This document shows, piece after piece, positions 1 through 6,052 of a DNA stretch of 10,076 nt. Positions within the stretch are counted from its first letter, which is position 1. Each line of letters begins with the position of its first letter. The position numbers and the translations under genes were made by a program. The notes below the pieces were generated by a model. That model saw only the letters and a list, made by a program, of their open reading frames with translations. It made no database searches and was not told where the DNA came from. The DNA is from Fibrobacteria bacterium GUT77 (GTDB lineage Bacteria; Fibrobacterota; Chitinivibrionia; Chitinivibrionales; Chitinispirillaceae): assembly GCA_001462255.1 (NCBI GenBank), contig LIUJ01000085.1:5970-16045 (forward strand), written 5' to 3'.

Positions 1-427
1 CATAAAGCGTTCCATGCGTTTCAAAATAAGCACCGTCCACTTCCTTTCGGACGGTGAGATTGAGCGGTTGCGTAAGATAAAACTGTTGGCGCCGTACATG
101 GATAAAAAATTAGCGGAGATAGACAAGACTAATGCGGAGGAGTTCTCCGGTTGTGACATGTCGCTCTTGGCGAACGGGCGGCGATTGACGAATATCGGTA
201 TGTTTAGGGCGTATTGCAACGCCTATTTGCACAAGCATTCGGGGATAAATCAGAGCATGACGATAATCGTGAGGCATTTGGAACCTACGGAGGTCGGTTT
301 GCCGTTGGAGCTCTATATGTTCACGAGCGACACGCGTTGGGAGGAGTACGAGAACGTGCAGGCGGACATATTCGACCACCTGCTTTCGCTTGTTCCCGAA
401 TTTGGGTTGGAGATATATCAGAGGTAA
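1..427 (+). CDS. MscS-family mechanosensitive channel (YbdG-type), C-terminal part, 5' truncated
   Basis: The reading frame is open from base 2 to the TAA at 425-427 (141 codons), so the gene begins left of the window and the ATG at 14 is only an internal methionine. The residues before it (IKRS) continue the family pattern IKRS-x-x-x-x-(5-7)-RFL, where the cytoplasmic domain starts after the pore and beta domain. Family-typical stretches are RRLTNIGMFRAY, a long-range match to RRMTNIGTFRAYL in E. coli YbdG, then GLPLELYMFTSDTRWEEYE and QADIFDHLLSLVPEFGL close to the C-terminus. YbdG-type channels sit in the inner membrane and open on membrane tension to release solutes during hypo-osmotic shock. 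Pore helices are not in the window, so gating features cannot be judged. The gene converges on the minus-strand 109-residue gene, with only 6 nt between stop codons and no visible terminator. Confidence 0.88.
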   Translation, partial: IKRSMRFKISTVHFLSDGEIERLRKIKLLAPYMDKKLAEIDKTNAEEFSGCDMSLLANGRRLTNIGMFRAYCNAYLHKHSGINQSMTIIVRHLEPTEVGLPLELYMFTSDTRWEEYENVQADIFDHLLSLVPEFGLEIYQR

Positions 428-433
428 ACGGTA

Positions 434-763
434 TCAATCCGACGCGTTGGACGCGCTGTATTCGTATAATTGCTCTTTTGAGTGGATATCGCCGTATAGG
501 AGGTTTACCTCTTTTTGTGTCGGGTTGCGGTATCGTGGTATTTGGGACAATTCGGCAGGCGACACGCCCGACATTAGCGCCTCGGAGTATTCCGGGGTGT
601 AGAAATCGTCCATGGATTTGTAGAGCGGTTCTCTGTTGAAGCGTAGCGACAGTAGCGACGCAATGCGTTCGCTTGTCAGCGGTTTGTCTAACGCTTCGGC
701 GCGATTTCGCTCCGTTTTGGCGGTTTGTTTGGGAAAAAACTCCGCAGCGTATTCGCGTTTCAT
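434..763 (-). CDS. hypothetical protein, 109 aa, last gene of cheX-DUF1573 cluster
   Basis: I do not recognise this protein family. The ATG at 763-761 lies 4 nt after the stop of the DUF1573 gene and has a GAGG Shine-Dalgarno inside the end of that gene, so tight translational linkage argues that it is real. The product is soluble-looking and highly charged, with no signal peptide or membrane segment. Its N-terminal third is Lys/Arg/Glu-rich and probably helical (KQTAKTERNRAEALDK). The middle contains LTSERIASLLSLRFNREPLYKS, followed by a Tyr/Pro/Ser-rich C-terminal part. There are no Cys residues, metal motifs or nucleotide-binding motifs. It could be a small cytoplasmic or adaptor protein. 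Function is unknown and no inference beyond operon membership is warranted. Confidence 0.6.
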   Translation of the reverse strand: MKREYAAEFFPKQTAKTERNRAEALDKPLTSERIASLLSLRFNREPLYKSMDDFYTPEYSEALMSGVSPAELSQIPRYRNPTQKEVNLLYGDIHSKEQLYEYSASNASD

Positions 764-767
764 AATG

Positions 768-1475
768 TTACCTCACCCGTCCCCCGATAGAGATGCCTTT
801 TTTATCCGGGTGGTTTGTTGTGATTTCAAAATTTCCGGCGACGGATTCTTTTCCGGTGCCCGGAGAGTTTATGTCCAATTTGTAGCTTTTGAGGCCGTCG
901 TCCCGCGGAGTGTCGGTGGGGGCGAAGGAGTATTGTACTTTGATGGGGGCGTCCGTCGCCCATCCCGGGACGTTTTGGCCGCCCTGGGGTTTGAAGACGA
1001 TATCGCTTATTTTTAGGTCTTTCTTGGCGGAGGAGAGGGTGAGCGTAAGTTTGGTCGCCTCCTCGAAGTTCAGGTAGGTTTCGGATATTTCTATCGGCGC
1101 CGTGACGTTGAACTCGATCATCAGGTGTAGGGTGGGGTTGTTGGCGGCGTTTGAGTTGACGGTTACGCCCCTGCTGTTTTGGCCGGTGCGGAATCCCTTT
1201 AGGTTGACCTCCGGTTTGATGAGGCCGCTTTTGCCGGGGGCGATAATAGAGTCGTATGAGACGACGGTACATCCGCAACCCGGGCGCACGCTCAATATTT
1301 TGAGCGGTTCGTTGCCGGTGTTCGTCAGTTTGAATTGGGCCTTGAGTACGGATCCCTCGGCGGCCTTTCCGCCGTCGAAGGTCATTTTGTCGACTTTGAC
1401 CTCCGGTGCCGCGACGGCGGCGGCCGCCCCCGCGGTTATGAGCAACGCGGATAGGATTTTGCGGATAGGTGTCAT
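768..1475 (-). CDS. exported DUF1573-domain protein
   Basis: A 235-residue protein with an N-terminal signal peptide: basic MTPIRK, a hydrophobic Ala/Leu core, and likely cleavage after the AVAA around residue 23. It is therefore probably periplasmic. Residues about 30-125 form an Ig-like DUF1573 domain, with the family hallmarks F-x-L-T-N-T-G-N-E-P-L at 48-58 and RPGCGCTVV at 64-72, whose two cysteines are the family signature. A second beta-rich segment (126-235) follows. DUF1573 proteins are common in Bacteroidetes, Fibrobacteres, Planctomycetes and some spirochaetes; their biochemical role is not established and they are thought to be surface or periplasmic structural or binding modules. 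The start is supported by GAAAGGG about 6 nt upstream of ATG. The gene lies 44 nt downstream of cheX, without an obvious terminator between them, and 4 nt before the next gene. Confidence 0.85.
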   Translation of the reverse strand: MTPIRKILSALLITAGAAAAVAAPEVKVDKMTFDGGKAAEGSVLKAQFKLTNTGNEPLKILSVRPGCGCTVVSYDSIIAPGKSGLIKPEVNLKGFRTGQNSRGVTVNSNAANNPTLHLMIEFNVTAPIEISETYLNFEEATKLTLTLSSAKKDLKISDIVFKPQGGQNVPGWATDAPIKVQYSFAPTDTPRDDGLKSYKLDINSPGTGKESVAGNFEITTNHPDKKGISIGGRVR

Positions 1476-1519
1476 TTGTTACCCTTTCGTGTATGTTGAT
1501 CGGCGGAAAGGCGCCGCAG

Positions 1520-1990
1520 TTATTTGGCCGCTTCCGGCGTTTTTAGCGATATTTCCATAGCAAACTCGCCCAGCGCCGATAGGATCGGCACCACGATGGT
1601 GGGAACGCCGCTGATGGACGCCACCGTGTGGTTCTTGCCGACCACGACTTTGGGTAGCGAAATGGAGAGGTTGTAGTTCGTCAGGTATTGTTTGGAGTTG
1701 CCGGCTACTATGTTGACGAGTTCGCCGATTCCGTCGGTTACCTCGTCGCCCATGGTCGTCACCTGCATACCGAGGAGGGCGCTGACCACCTTGAACGCCA
1801 CGTCCTGCGGGAAGCTAAGACAGATGGACCCCGCCGCCTCGCCGGTCAGTCCGATGACGCCGGTCACGTCGTAGCTGTGCATTGAGCTGTCCTTCAGAGA
1901 CAACTTGCCTGCCTTGCCGTCAATGTTGAGCATCTTTTTGAGCGTCTCTATTGTTGACGTCACAAAAGGATTAACGTACGACACGTCCAT
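1520..1990 (-). CDS. cheX: CheX-family chemotaxis phosphatase
   Basis: CheX and CheC family proteins dephosphorylate the response regulator CheY-P in the cytoplasm and so reset the flagellar switch. The 156-residue product fits the usual CheX length of about 150. It begins MDVSYVNPFVTST, the standard CheX opening (I/V-x-P-F-x-x-(A/S)-T). It carries the catalytic pattern D86-x3-E90-x2-N93 in DGIGELVNIVAGNSK, with the trailing family proline at about 113. GVIGLTGEAAGSICLSF is the typical first beta-hairpin. An ATG 60 nt upstream (2050) would add 20 residues without family similarity. I chose 1990 because GGGGG lies about 8 nt before it and the homology starts there. No other che gene is nearby, so this is an orphan cheX leading a cluster with a DUF1573 protein. 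A candidate promoter lies at 2065-2094. Confidence 0.85.
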   Translation of the reverse strand: MDVSYVNPFVTSTIETLKKMLNIDGKAGKLSLKDSSMHSYDVTGVIGLTGEAAGSICLSFPQDVAFKVVSALLGMQVTTMGDEVTDGIGELVNIVAGNSKQYLTNYNLSISLPKVVVGKNHTVASISGVPTIVVPILSALGEFAMEISLKTPEAAK

Positions 1991-2064
1991 ATCGCGACCC
2001 CCAAGGTTTTGTATTTTATGTACGGACGATTTACCGGTGCAACGGTGCATCAGTGTAATTCAAT

Positions 2065-2094
2065 AATATATATTATGGGTAGCCAAATATGCAA
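2065..2094 (-). promoter_or_regulatory. candidate sigma-70 promoter for the cheX cluster
   Basis: On the minus strand TTGCAT (2094-2089) is followed after 18 nt by TATATT (2070-2065). This would place the start of transcription near 2058 and give a leader of about 68 nt before the cheX ATG. The surroundings are AT-rich, so chance matches are frequent and alternative -10 boxes overlap. Confidence 0.35.
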
Positions 2095-2130
2095 ATTTTT
2101 TTATTTTCTTAAAAAATTAGGGGCGGATGT

Positions 2131-2149
2131 CGATTTTTGTGAAAAATCG
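2131..2149. repeat. perfect 8-bp inverted repeat, possible operator
   Basis: CGATTTTT and AAAAATCG (2131-2138 and 2142-2149) are exact reverse complements separated by GTG. The repeat lies between the cheX promoter candidate on the minus strand and a TATAAT box at 2162-2167 on the plus strand. No T-tract follows on either strand, so a terminator is unlikely. An operator or a fortuitous AT-rich palindrome are the alternatives. Confidence 0.4.
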
Positions 2150-2197
2150 GATACGCTAACGTATAATTAATGTATATTATTGTATGTTGCGTGCGCG

Positions 2198-2403
2198 TAC
2201 GTGATCCGTTGCCCCGCAAACCGATGGCCCAAGGAGGCCGGATTATGGGTGGAAACACGCAATTAAGGCCTATAATTGCGACGACGGCCGTAGCGGTGGC
2301 CGCCGCCCGACCGGATCGTCTCCAAGCGCGAGGCCGAGCTTGCGGTCGGTCGCGGCGGAGACGGCCGATTTCGCCGTCGTAAGCGGCTGGGGACGTAAAA
2401 CGG
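2198..2403 (+). ncRNA. candidate structured RNA or GC-rich palindromic element, family unknown
   Basis: This GC-rich island sits between AT-rich flanks and has no convincing gene, but it folds on paper into nested stems. They are: a closing stem TACGT (2198-2202) with ACGTA (2393-2397), stacked on CCCC (2212-2215) with GGGG (2389-2392); a perfect 8-bp hairpin 2258-2265/2273-2280 (CGCAATTA, 7-nt loop); directly abutting it an 8-bp stem ACGACGGC 2281-2288/2373-2380; inside that a 14-bp stem 2300-2313/2343-2358 with one 2-nt bulge; and an apical 5-bp stem 2323-2327/2338-2342. An alternative 7-bp pairing 2317-2323/2357-2363 competes with the long stem. A TATAAT at 2162-2167 could start a plus-strand transcript. 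I see no hallmarks of RNase P RNA, tmRNA, SRP RNA, 6S RNA or common riboswitches. The strand is a guess. A MITE- or REP-like palindrome is an alternative. Confidence 0.35.
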
Positions 2404-2456
2404 AAGGAGGGTAGTCGGACCGTCGCTCCCCCCCTAAATCGGATTTTACATCGTTT

Positions 2457-2474
2457 GGGTATAATATAATACCC
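2457..2474. promoter_or_regulatory. palindrome GGGTAT-N6-ATACCC holding two TATAAT boxes
   Basis: GGGTAT (2457-2462) and ATACCC (2469-2474) are exact inverted repeats. Two TATAAT hexamers occur within it at 2460-2465 and 2465-2470. No good -35 box is visible at 16-18 nt upstream of either. It may be a promoter core embedded in an operator serving the hemerythrin gene about 160 bp downstream, or an AT-rich coincidence. Confidence 0.3.
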
Positions 2475-2578
2475 GTACTTACGGCGACTCCAAGAGGCGG
2501 GACAATGTTGTCGGCGGCGATTCATATTAAGCGCCGAGCGGGCCTATTATTGTTATAGATATTCGGGATTAATTGGCG

Positions 2579-2599
2579 ACTATGTTAGTATGACATAGT
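2579..2599. promoter_or_regulatory. perfect inverted repeat upstream of hemerythrin gene (operator or leader hairpin)
   Basis: ACTATGT (2579-2585) and ACATAGT (2593-2599) are exact reverse complements separated by the 7-nt TAGTATG. The right arm ends 20 nt before the AAGGAG ribosome-binding site (2620-2625) of the hemerythrin gene. The 21-bp dyad has the size expected for a dimeric transcription factor site, and as RNA it would make a 7-bp leader hairpin. Confidence 0.45.
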
Positions 2600-2634
2600 A
2601 ACTACAAAAAACCTGATTTAAGGAGACTCAAAAC

Positions 2635-3099
2635 ATGGGAGGTAGCATGCGTGACGACGCCAAAAAAAACGAACTGCGCCCGATTTTGTTGGAGCACAAT
2701 GTTTTTATAGTTTGGAAATCCGAATACAATTTGGGCATACCTATTATCGACGAGCATCATAGGGGCATAGTCACCACCATCAACACGCTGTATTTCGGAA
2801 TGCAGTACAATTACGCCAGGGAGATGCTCGCCCCGGTAATCGACATGATGAACGATTACACGCGCATACACTTCCACATAGAGGAGGCCGTTCTTGAGAA
2901 GGTCAAATTTCCCGGCTTGGAGAAACACCGTGACCTGCACAACGATTTGACGGTTAAACTGCACGAAGCCGGAAGGAACAGCACGTTGGACAAGGATCCC
3001 CACCAGTTCATGGATTTTCTGAAAAATTGGTGGATCAACCATATCTGCCACGAAGACCTGATATTTCGTGATTATCTTGTTTCGTTGGGTAAGAAATAG
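2635..3099 (+). CDS. bacteriohemerythrin
   Basis: This 154-residue protein carries a non-heme di-iron site that binds O2 reversibly. Bacterial family members serve in oxygen sensing, delivery or detoxification, often in motile microaerophiles and anaerobes. All seven metal ligands of the four-helix bundle are present: H42 (in IDEHH), H79 and E83 (in IHFHIEE), H98 and H102 (KHRDLH), and H136 and D141 (WWINHICHED). The family opening F-x-V-W-x-x-x-Y-x-x-G-I-x-x-I-D (about 24-39) is clear. It stands alone, without a fused methyl-accepting or GGDEF domain and without a signal peptide, so it should be cytoplasmic. The start is set by AAGGAG 9 nt upstream; a second in-frame ATG at 2647 is less well placed. 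It appears monocistronic and converges on the RNA ligase gene with a 51-nt gap. Confidence 0.93.
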   Translation: MGGSMRDDAKKNELRPILLEHNVFIVWKSEYNLGIPIIDEHHRGIVTTINTLYFGMQYNYAREMLAPVIDMMNDYTRIHFHIEEAVLEKVKFPGLEKHRDLHNDLTVKLHEAGRNSTLDKDPHQFMDFLKNWWINHICHEDLIFRDYLVSLGKK

Positions 3100-3150
3100 A
3101 ACGGATGAGGCGTTAAACGGGAGTACGGGGGGTTGGGTTTTTTAGGCGTT

Positions 3151-4299
3151 TCACGCGAAACGATTCAGAAAATCCACAATTTTGCTTTCCAAAAATCCCC
3201 TCAAATACTCCGCCGGATCGCTCCATTTCTTTTGGCGTAACCCGAAAAAGAAGCTTGAGCACAACGAGTCTTTAACCGTCATGGCGTATTCTTTATCAAA
3301 ATCTTTGCTTGGCGGGATTTCCGATAGCTTGCGAGCGCGGGTAAACTCCGACACGTACTCCGTGAATTTTGAGATTTTGGCTTCTACGCTTTCCACCATT
3401 CCCCTATATTCCGGAAATCGGGATAAAAAATCTTCCGATTGCCCGTCTCGTATCAGTAGAAATATTCTCTTATCGGAAATGTTGCTGATGATATGGTGCG
3501 TGGCCACGTACGCCGGACTTTTAATTTTTACACGATTGTAATGTTTGTCTACGGCGACGTACCCTTCCTCGTTGTACGGCAAATTTGAAACGGATTCGAC
3601 GCACTCTTTTAACGTAGCGAAACCGTATTTGGGGGGTTTTTGAATTCCGATATCCGTTTCAACCTCTTTTAAGGAGTTGTTGTCGCGCGTTCCGATATGG
3701 TATATTTCTATTTTGGAATGCGGGACCACGACCCGATTATACGGGGAGCATAACTCGAACATATACGTGTATCCCGGCAATATATTGGTTTTGTTGAGAA
3801 TGTCGGGGTTGTTCGCCGCTTCGCCCGCAATAGCGACGGCTTTCCAAAAAAGCTCCTCGAAATTGGAAATGCAAGCGTCCCCGCGCTCACCGGCCCCCAA
3901 TTTATTAACCGAGGCGTCGGCGGCGAAAATGCAGTTATTGGTTGCGACCAAAATTTTTCTGCCGTCCAAATAACGGCGCCCTTTTTCCGAATACGCGATC
4001 TTAATCAGGCTACCGTCGATTTTTTTTTGAATCGCAACGCTTCCCCAGTCGATTTTGGCCGCGTGCGGATCGGAATAATTGAAAAACTTATCGAACCCAT
4101 AGCACGCGATTTCAAAGGTTTCGGCGTCGACTATCAGGCCGCGGCACTCTCGGCAAATCGTCTCGTTGAAATCCGTGTGCGGGGTATACGACAATATTAT
4201 AAGCCCGCTTTCCTCCTTAATTGTAAGATTGTACGGAGGGGCCTCCAATTCCGATTTCCAGTTTTCGCGGTTTTTAATGTATTCTATCGTTTTAAGCAT
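3151..4299 (-). CDS. T4 RNA ligase 1-like (Rnl1 family) ATP-dependent RNA ligase
   Basis: Enzymes of this family join 3'-OH and 5'-phosphate RNA ends through enzyme-AMP and RNA-adenylate intermediates. The 382-residue length is close to T4 Rnl1 (374). Nucleotidyltransferase motifs appear in order: a CRGLIVD segment around 52-58 upstream of the active site; FDKFFNY (69-75); motif I K93-I-D-G-S with K93 the AMP-accepting lysine; motif III TYMFELCSPYNR (178-189); IIIa IEIYHIG (197-203); motif IV E245-G246-Y; and motif V V257-K-I-K-S-P (K258, K260). The C-terminal 110 residues are helical-looking and would match the RNA-binding domain. The ATG has GGAAG about 7 nt upstream. Codon choice is more AT-rich than in tig-clpX, hinting at acquisition. 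No Pnkp, Hen1, PrrC-like nuclease or phage gene lies adjacent, so the substrate is unknown; RNA repair is an inference. Confidence 0.88.
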   Translation of the reverse strand: MLKTIEYIKNRENWKSELEAPPYNLTIKEESGLIILSYTPHTDFNETICRECRGLIVDAETFEIACYGFDKFFNYSDPHAAKIDWGSVAIQKKIDGSLIKIAYSEKGRRYLDGRKILVATNNCIFAADASVNKLGAGERGDACISNFEELFWKAVAIAGEAANNPDILNKTNILPGYTYMFELCSPYNRVVVPHSKIEIYHIGTRDNNSLKEVETDIGIQKPPKYGFATLKECVESVSNLPYNEEGYVAVDKHYNRVKIKSPAYVATHHIISNISDKRIFLLIRDGQSEDFLSRFPEYRGMVESVEAKISKFTEYVSEFTRARKLSEIPPSKDFDKEYAMTVKDSLCSSFFFGLRQKKWSDPAEYLRGFLESKIVDFLNRFA

Positions 4300-4556
4300 T
4301 TCGCGCTTCCGTTAAAGCCGTATTTATAGGATTGTTTTGACATAATTTATAATATAATAATATATGGATGTCTCCGGTGTCAATGGTTTGGTAAAATATA
4401 GTTGACGTCCGTTGCCGTGATTTGAACGGTCGACGGTTTGTTGCTGTTTAATCTAAACTATCCGACATACGCTATCCATAATTTTTTTTACAAAAACCAT
4501 AAATTTTGCTTTCACGACGTGCCCAAATATATTTTATACCTTTAGGCCGTGTTACC
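4300..4556. other. AT-rich spacer between RNA ligase gene and tRNA-Leu
   Basis: This is a divergent regulatory region of 257 bp. On the plus strand TTGACA (4337-4342) with TATATG 18 nt downstream (4361-4366) is a promoter candidate in a very AT-rich stretch. A minus-strand TATAAA close to the ligase start lacks a convincing -35. No repeat of the tRNA 3' end, integrase or attachment-site duplication was seen. Confidence 0.5.
4506..4533 (+). promoter_or_regulatory. candidate promoter of tRNA-Leu
   Basis: TTGCTT (4506-4511) and TATATT (4528-4533) are separated by 16 nt and would start transcription near 4540, about 17 nt before the mature tRNA 5' end. The -35 box is poor, so this rests mainly on position and the good -10. 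Confidence 0.35.
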
Positions 4557-4638
4557 GCGAGGATGGCGGAATTGGTAGACGCGCCGGACTTAGGATCCGG
4601 TAGGGCGACCTGTGGGGGTTCGATTCCCCCTCCTTGCA
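4557..4638 (+). tRNA. tRNA-Leu (anticodon UAG)
   Basis: The 82-nt class II tRNA folds fully. The acceptor stem pairs GCGAGGA with TCCTTGC (one G-T pair), and A4638 is the discriminator base typical of tRNA-Leu. The D-arm region reads TGGCGGAATTGGTAGACGCG. The anticodon stem is CCGGA/TCCGG with loop CTTAGGA, anticodon TAG at 4591-4593. The long variable arm has stem AGG/CCT, and the T-arm is GGGGG-TTCGATT-CCCCC. It reads CUN leucine codons. The 3' CCA is not encoded, unlike the tRNA-fMet in this window, so it must be added by a nucleotidyltransferase. The trigger factor gene starts 148 nt downstream with no convincing terminator between them, so partial co-transcription is possible. Confidence 0.96.
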
Positions 4639-4752
4639 ATTAATACGGACATATACGCCGCGGACGTGCAGTATCGGCGATTTATACTCATAAGTCGGTA
4701 TCAGCGCATAAGTTACGAATATAGGTACCAACATTATCAATACAAAAAAACA

Positions 4753-4772
4753 CGTATTTTTCGGTAAATACG
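4753..4772 (+). promoter_or_regulatory. leader hairpin next to the tig ribosome-binding site
   Basis: CGTATTT (4753-4759) pairs exactly with AAATACG (4766-4772) around the loop TTCGGT. The stem ends just before the GGGAGGG Shine-Dalgarno (4774-4780) of the TTG-started trigger factor gene. It could tune translation initiation or simply keep the site exposed. There is no T-tract, so it is not a terminator. Confidence 0.3.
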
Positions 4773-4786
4773 CGGGAGGGTTATCA

Positions 4787-6052
4787 TTGAAGACGACCGT
4801 ATCGGAGCCTGAGGTTTGGAAGCGCGTTGTAGAGATTGAGATCCCCGAATCGGAGGTTGAAGCCGCCGCCGCCGCCAAGTTGGCGGAAATCAGGCGCGAC
4901 GCGCGGATGCCCGGATTTCGGCAGGGCAAGGTGCCGCTTGCCGTCGTTCGGCAGCGTTACGGCAAGGCCGCGCGGGCCGAGGCCATGGAGGAGGTCATGC
5001 AGGGCGCGTTCAAATCCGCCTGCGAGGAGCATAGAATCGTCCCCGTCAGCGAGGCCAAGCTTACCGACGTGAAGGGCGGCGAGGCGGGGGAGGCGCTCCG
5101 CTTCACCATTGAGACCGAGGTTGACCCGCCCGTTGCCGAAATAACGGGCTACGACAAGCTGAAGATCAAGGCGAAACCCGTTAAGGTAACGGATTCCATG
5201 GTCGAAGAGGCGTTCAACGAGTACATAGACCGGTACGCAAAGTTTGAGGACGTGGAGCGCCCCGCCAAAAAGGGCGACTATCTGCGTATCAGGTACAAGA
5301 GCGTGTCGATAGACGACGTAGATCGCCCCGACCTCAAAGACCACTGCCCGGAGTATCCGATAGAGCTGGGCGGCGACGGCGTCTTTAAGGAGTTCGACAA
5401 GGGCCTTACGGGGAAGTCGGCGGGCGACGAAGCGGAGATCGGCGTCAAGTTCCCCAAAGACTACGCCGACACGGGCGTCGCCGGCAAGGCGGGGGAGTTC
5501 TCCATAGAGGTGTTGTCCGTGCAGGAGAAGCGTCCGCCCGAGCTCAATGACGAGTTTTTTCAGAAAATCGGCGGTTCCACCGCCGACGCTATGAAGGGCG
5601 AGATCCGCAAGAGCATTGAGGCAAGAGTGTTGCGCGAGGCCAAAACGGCCGCCCACGACGAGGCGATCCAAGCGTTGATAAAGGATAATGTCATCGAACT
5701 GGCCCCCTCAAACATAAATTCGTTGGCGAGACACGTTTGGGACGACCATGTTAAGCGCCGTAATTTGCCGAAAGCCGAGCCGAGCGAGGAGCAATGGGAG
5801 ACGTTCCATAGCCTCGCGGTAATGATGCTTAAGCGGATAAAGATCGTTGACTATGTGGCCGACAAGGAGAATATCAAGGCCACGCAAGAGGATGTCGACA
5901 AAGAGATTATGCAGATGGCGCAGTTGTACGGTCAAGATTTTGACACGTTAAAACAGATGTTGAGAAAAGACGGCACGACGAATCGGATCCGTATGGATAT
6001 CCGCGAGCGCAAGACATTGGATTTTTTGATAGGAGAGGGCGGTACGGAGTAA
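4787..6052 (+). CDS. tig: trigger factor, ribosome-associated chaperone and peptidyl-prolyl isomerase
   Basis: Trigger factor binds the ribosome near the exit tunnel and shields nascent chains. The 421-residue product has the three-part architecture. The N-terminal ribosome-binding domain (1-115) carries the signature GFRQGKVP at 43-50 (usual GFRKGKVP; the Lys to Gln change is tolerated in homologues). An FKBP-like PPIase domain follows at about 160-246 (GDYLRIRYKSV, FDKGLTGKSAGDE, FPKDYADTGVAGKAGEF). The C-terminal helical chaperone domain starts at PELNDEFFQKIG. The PPIase segment has a slightly divergent loop (GVFKEFDKGL in place of MIPGFEDGI). The start is TTG at 4787, chosen because GGGAGGG lies 6 nt upstream and the sequence aligns from there; no ATG fits. 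It is the first gene of tig-clpP-clpX, an arrangement widespread in bacteria. Confidence 0.95.
   Translation: MKTTVSEPEVWKRVVEIEIPESEVEAAAAAKLAEIRRDARMPGFRQGKVPLAVVRQRYGKAARAEAMEEVMQGAFKSACEEHRIVPVSEAKLTDVKGGEAGEALRFTIETEVDPPVAEITGYDKLKIKAKPVKVTDSMVEEAFNEYIDRYAKFEDVERPAKKGDYLRIRYKSVSIDDVDRPDLKDHCPEYPIELGGDGVFKEFDKGLTGKSAGDEAEIGVKFPKDYADTGVAGKAGEFSIEVLSVQEKRPPELNDEFFQKIGGSTADAMKGEIRKSIEARVLREAKTAAHDEAIQALIKDNVIELAPSNINSLARHVWDDHVKRRNLPKAEPSEEQWETFHSLAVMMLKRIKIVDYVADKENIKATQEDVDKEIMQMAQLYGQDFDTLKQMLRKDGTTNRIRMDIRERKTLDFLIGEGGTE

Larger units (their letters stand above)
1991..2634. other. 644-bp intergenic region between cheX and the hemerythrin gene
   Basis: This region separates two divergently transcribed genes. 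It holds, left to right: the cheX promoter candidate, the inverted repeat at 2131-2149, a TATAAT at 2162-2167 with a weak TTGTGA 19 nt upstream, the self-complementary GC-rich island 2198-2403, a palindrome containing two TATAAT boxes (2457-2474), and the inverted repeat 2579-2599 just before the hemerythrin ribosome-binding site. Open frames here are short, arginine-rich on both strands and without recognisable products. Confidence 0.7.

Noticed and set aside
2245..2382. 45-codon plus-strand frame with a perfect AAGGAGG 7 nt before ATG in the GC-rich island
   Set aside because: The product is Ala- then Arg-rich with unusual CGA codons, and the same bases form exact nested stems, which fits a structured element better than a gene. 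The Shine-Dalgarno match keeps a small protein possible but unsupported.
2109..2525. 138-codon minus-strand open frame across the intergenic region
   Set aside because: Arg/Pro-rich, low-complexity translation, no ribosome-binding site or recognisable domain, and it covers the palindromic island and promoter-like sequences.
3147..3162. CGTTTC-ACGC-GAAACG hairpin at the convergent hemerythrin/ligase junction as a terminator
   Set aside because: The T-run (3138-3143) precedes rather than follows the stem on the plus strand, and on the minus strand the stem is followed by A residues, so neither direction gives an intrinsic terminator.
4656..4680. CGCCG/CGGCG pairing after tRNA-Leu as a terminator
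   Set aside because: Only 5 bp around a long loop and no T-tract.
4784..5671. 295-codon minus-strand frame opposite trigger factor
   Set aside because: It is the antisense shadow of tig, whose domain structure is unambiguous; long antisense frames are common opposite GC-rich genes.
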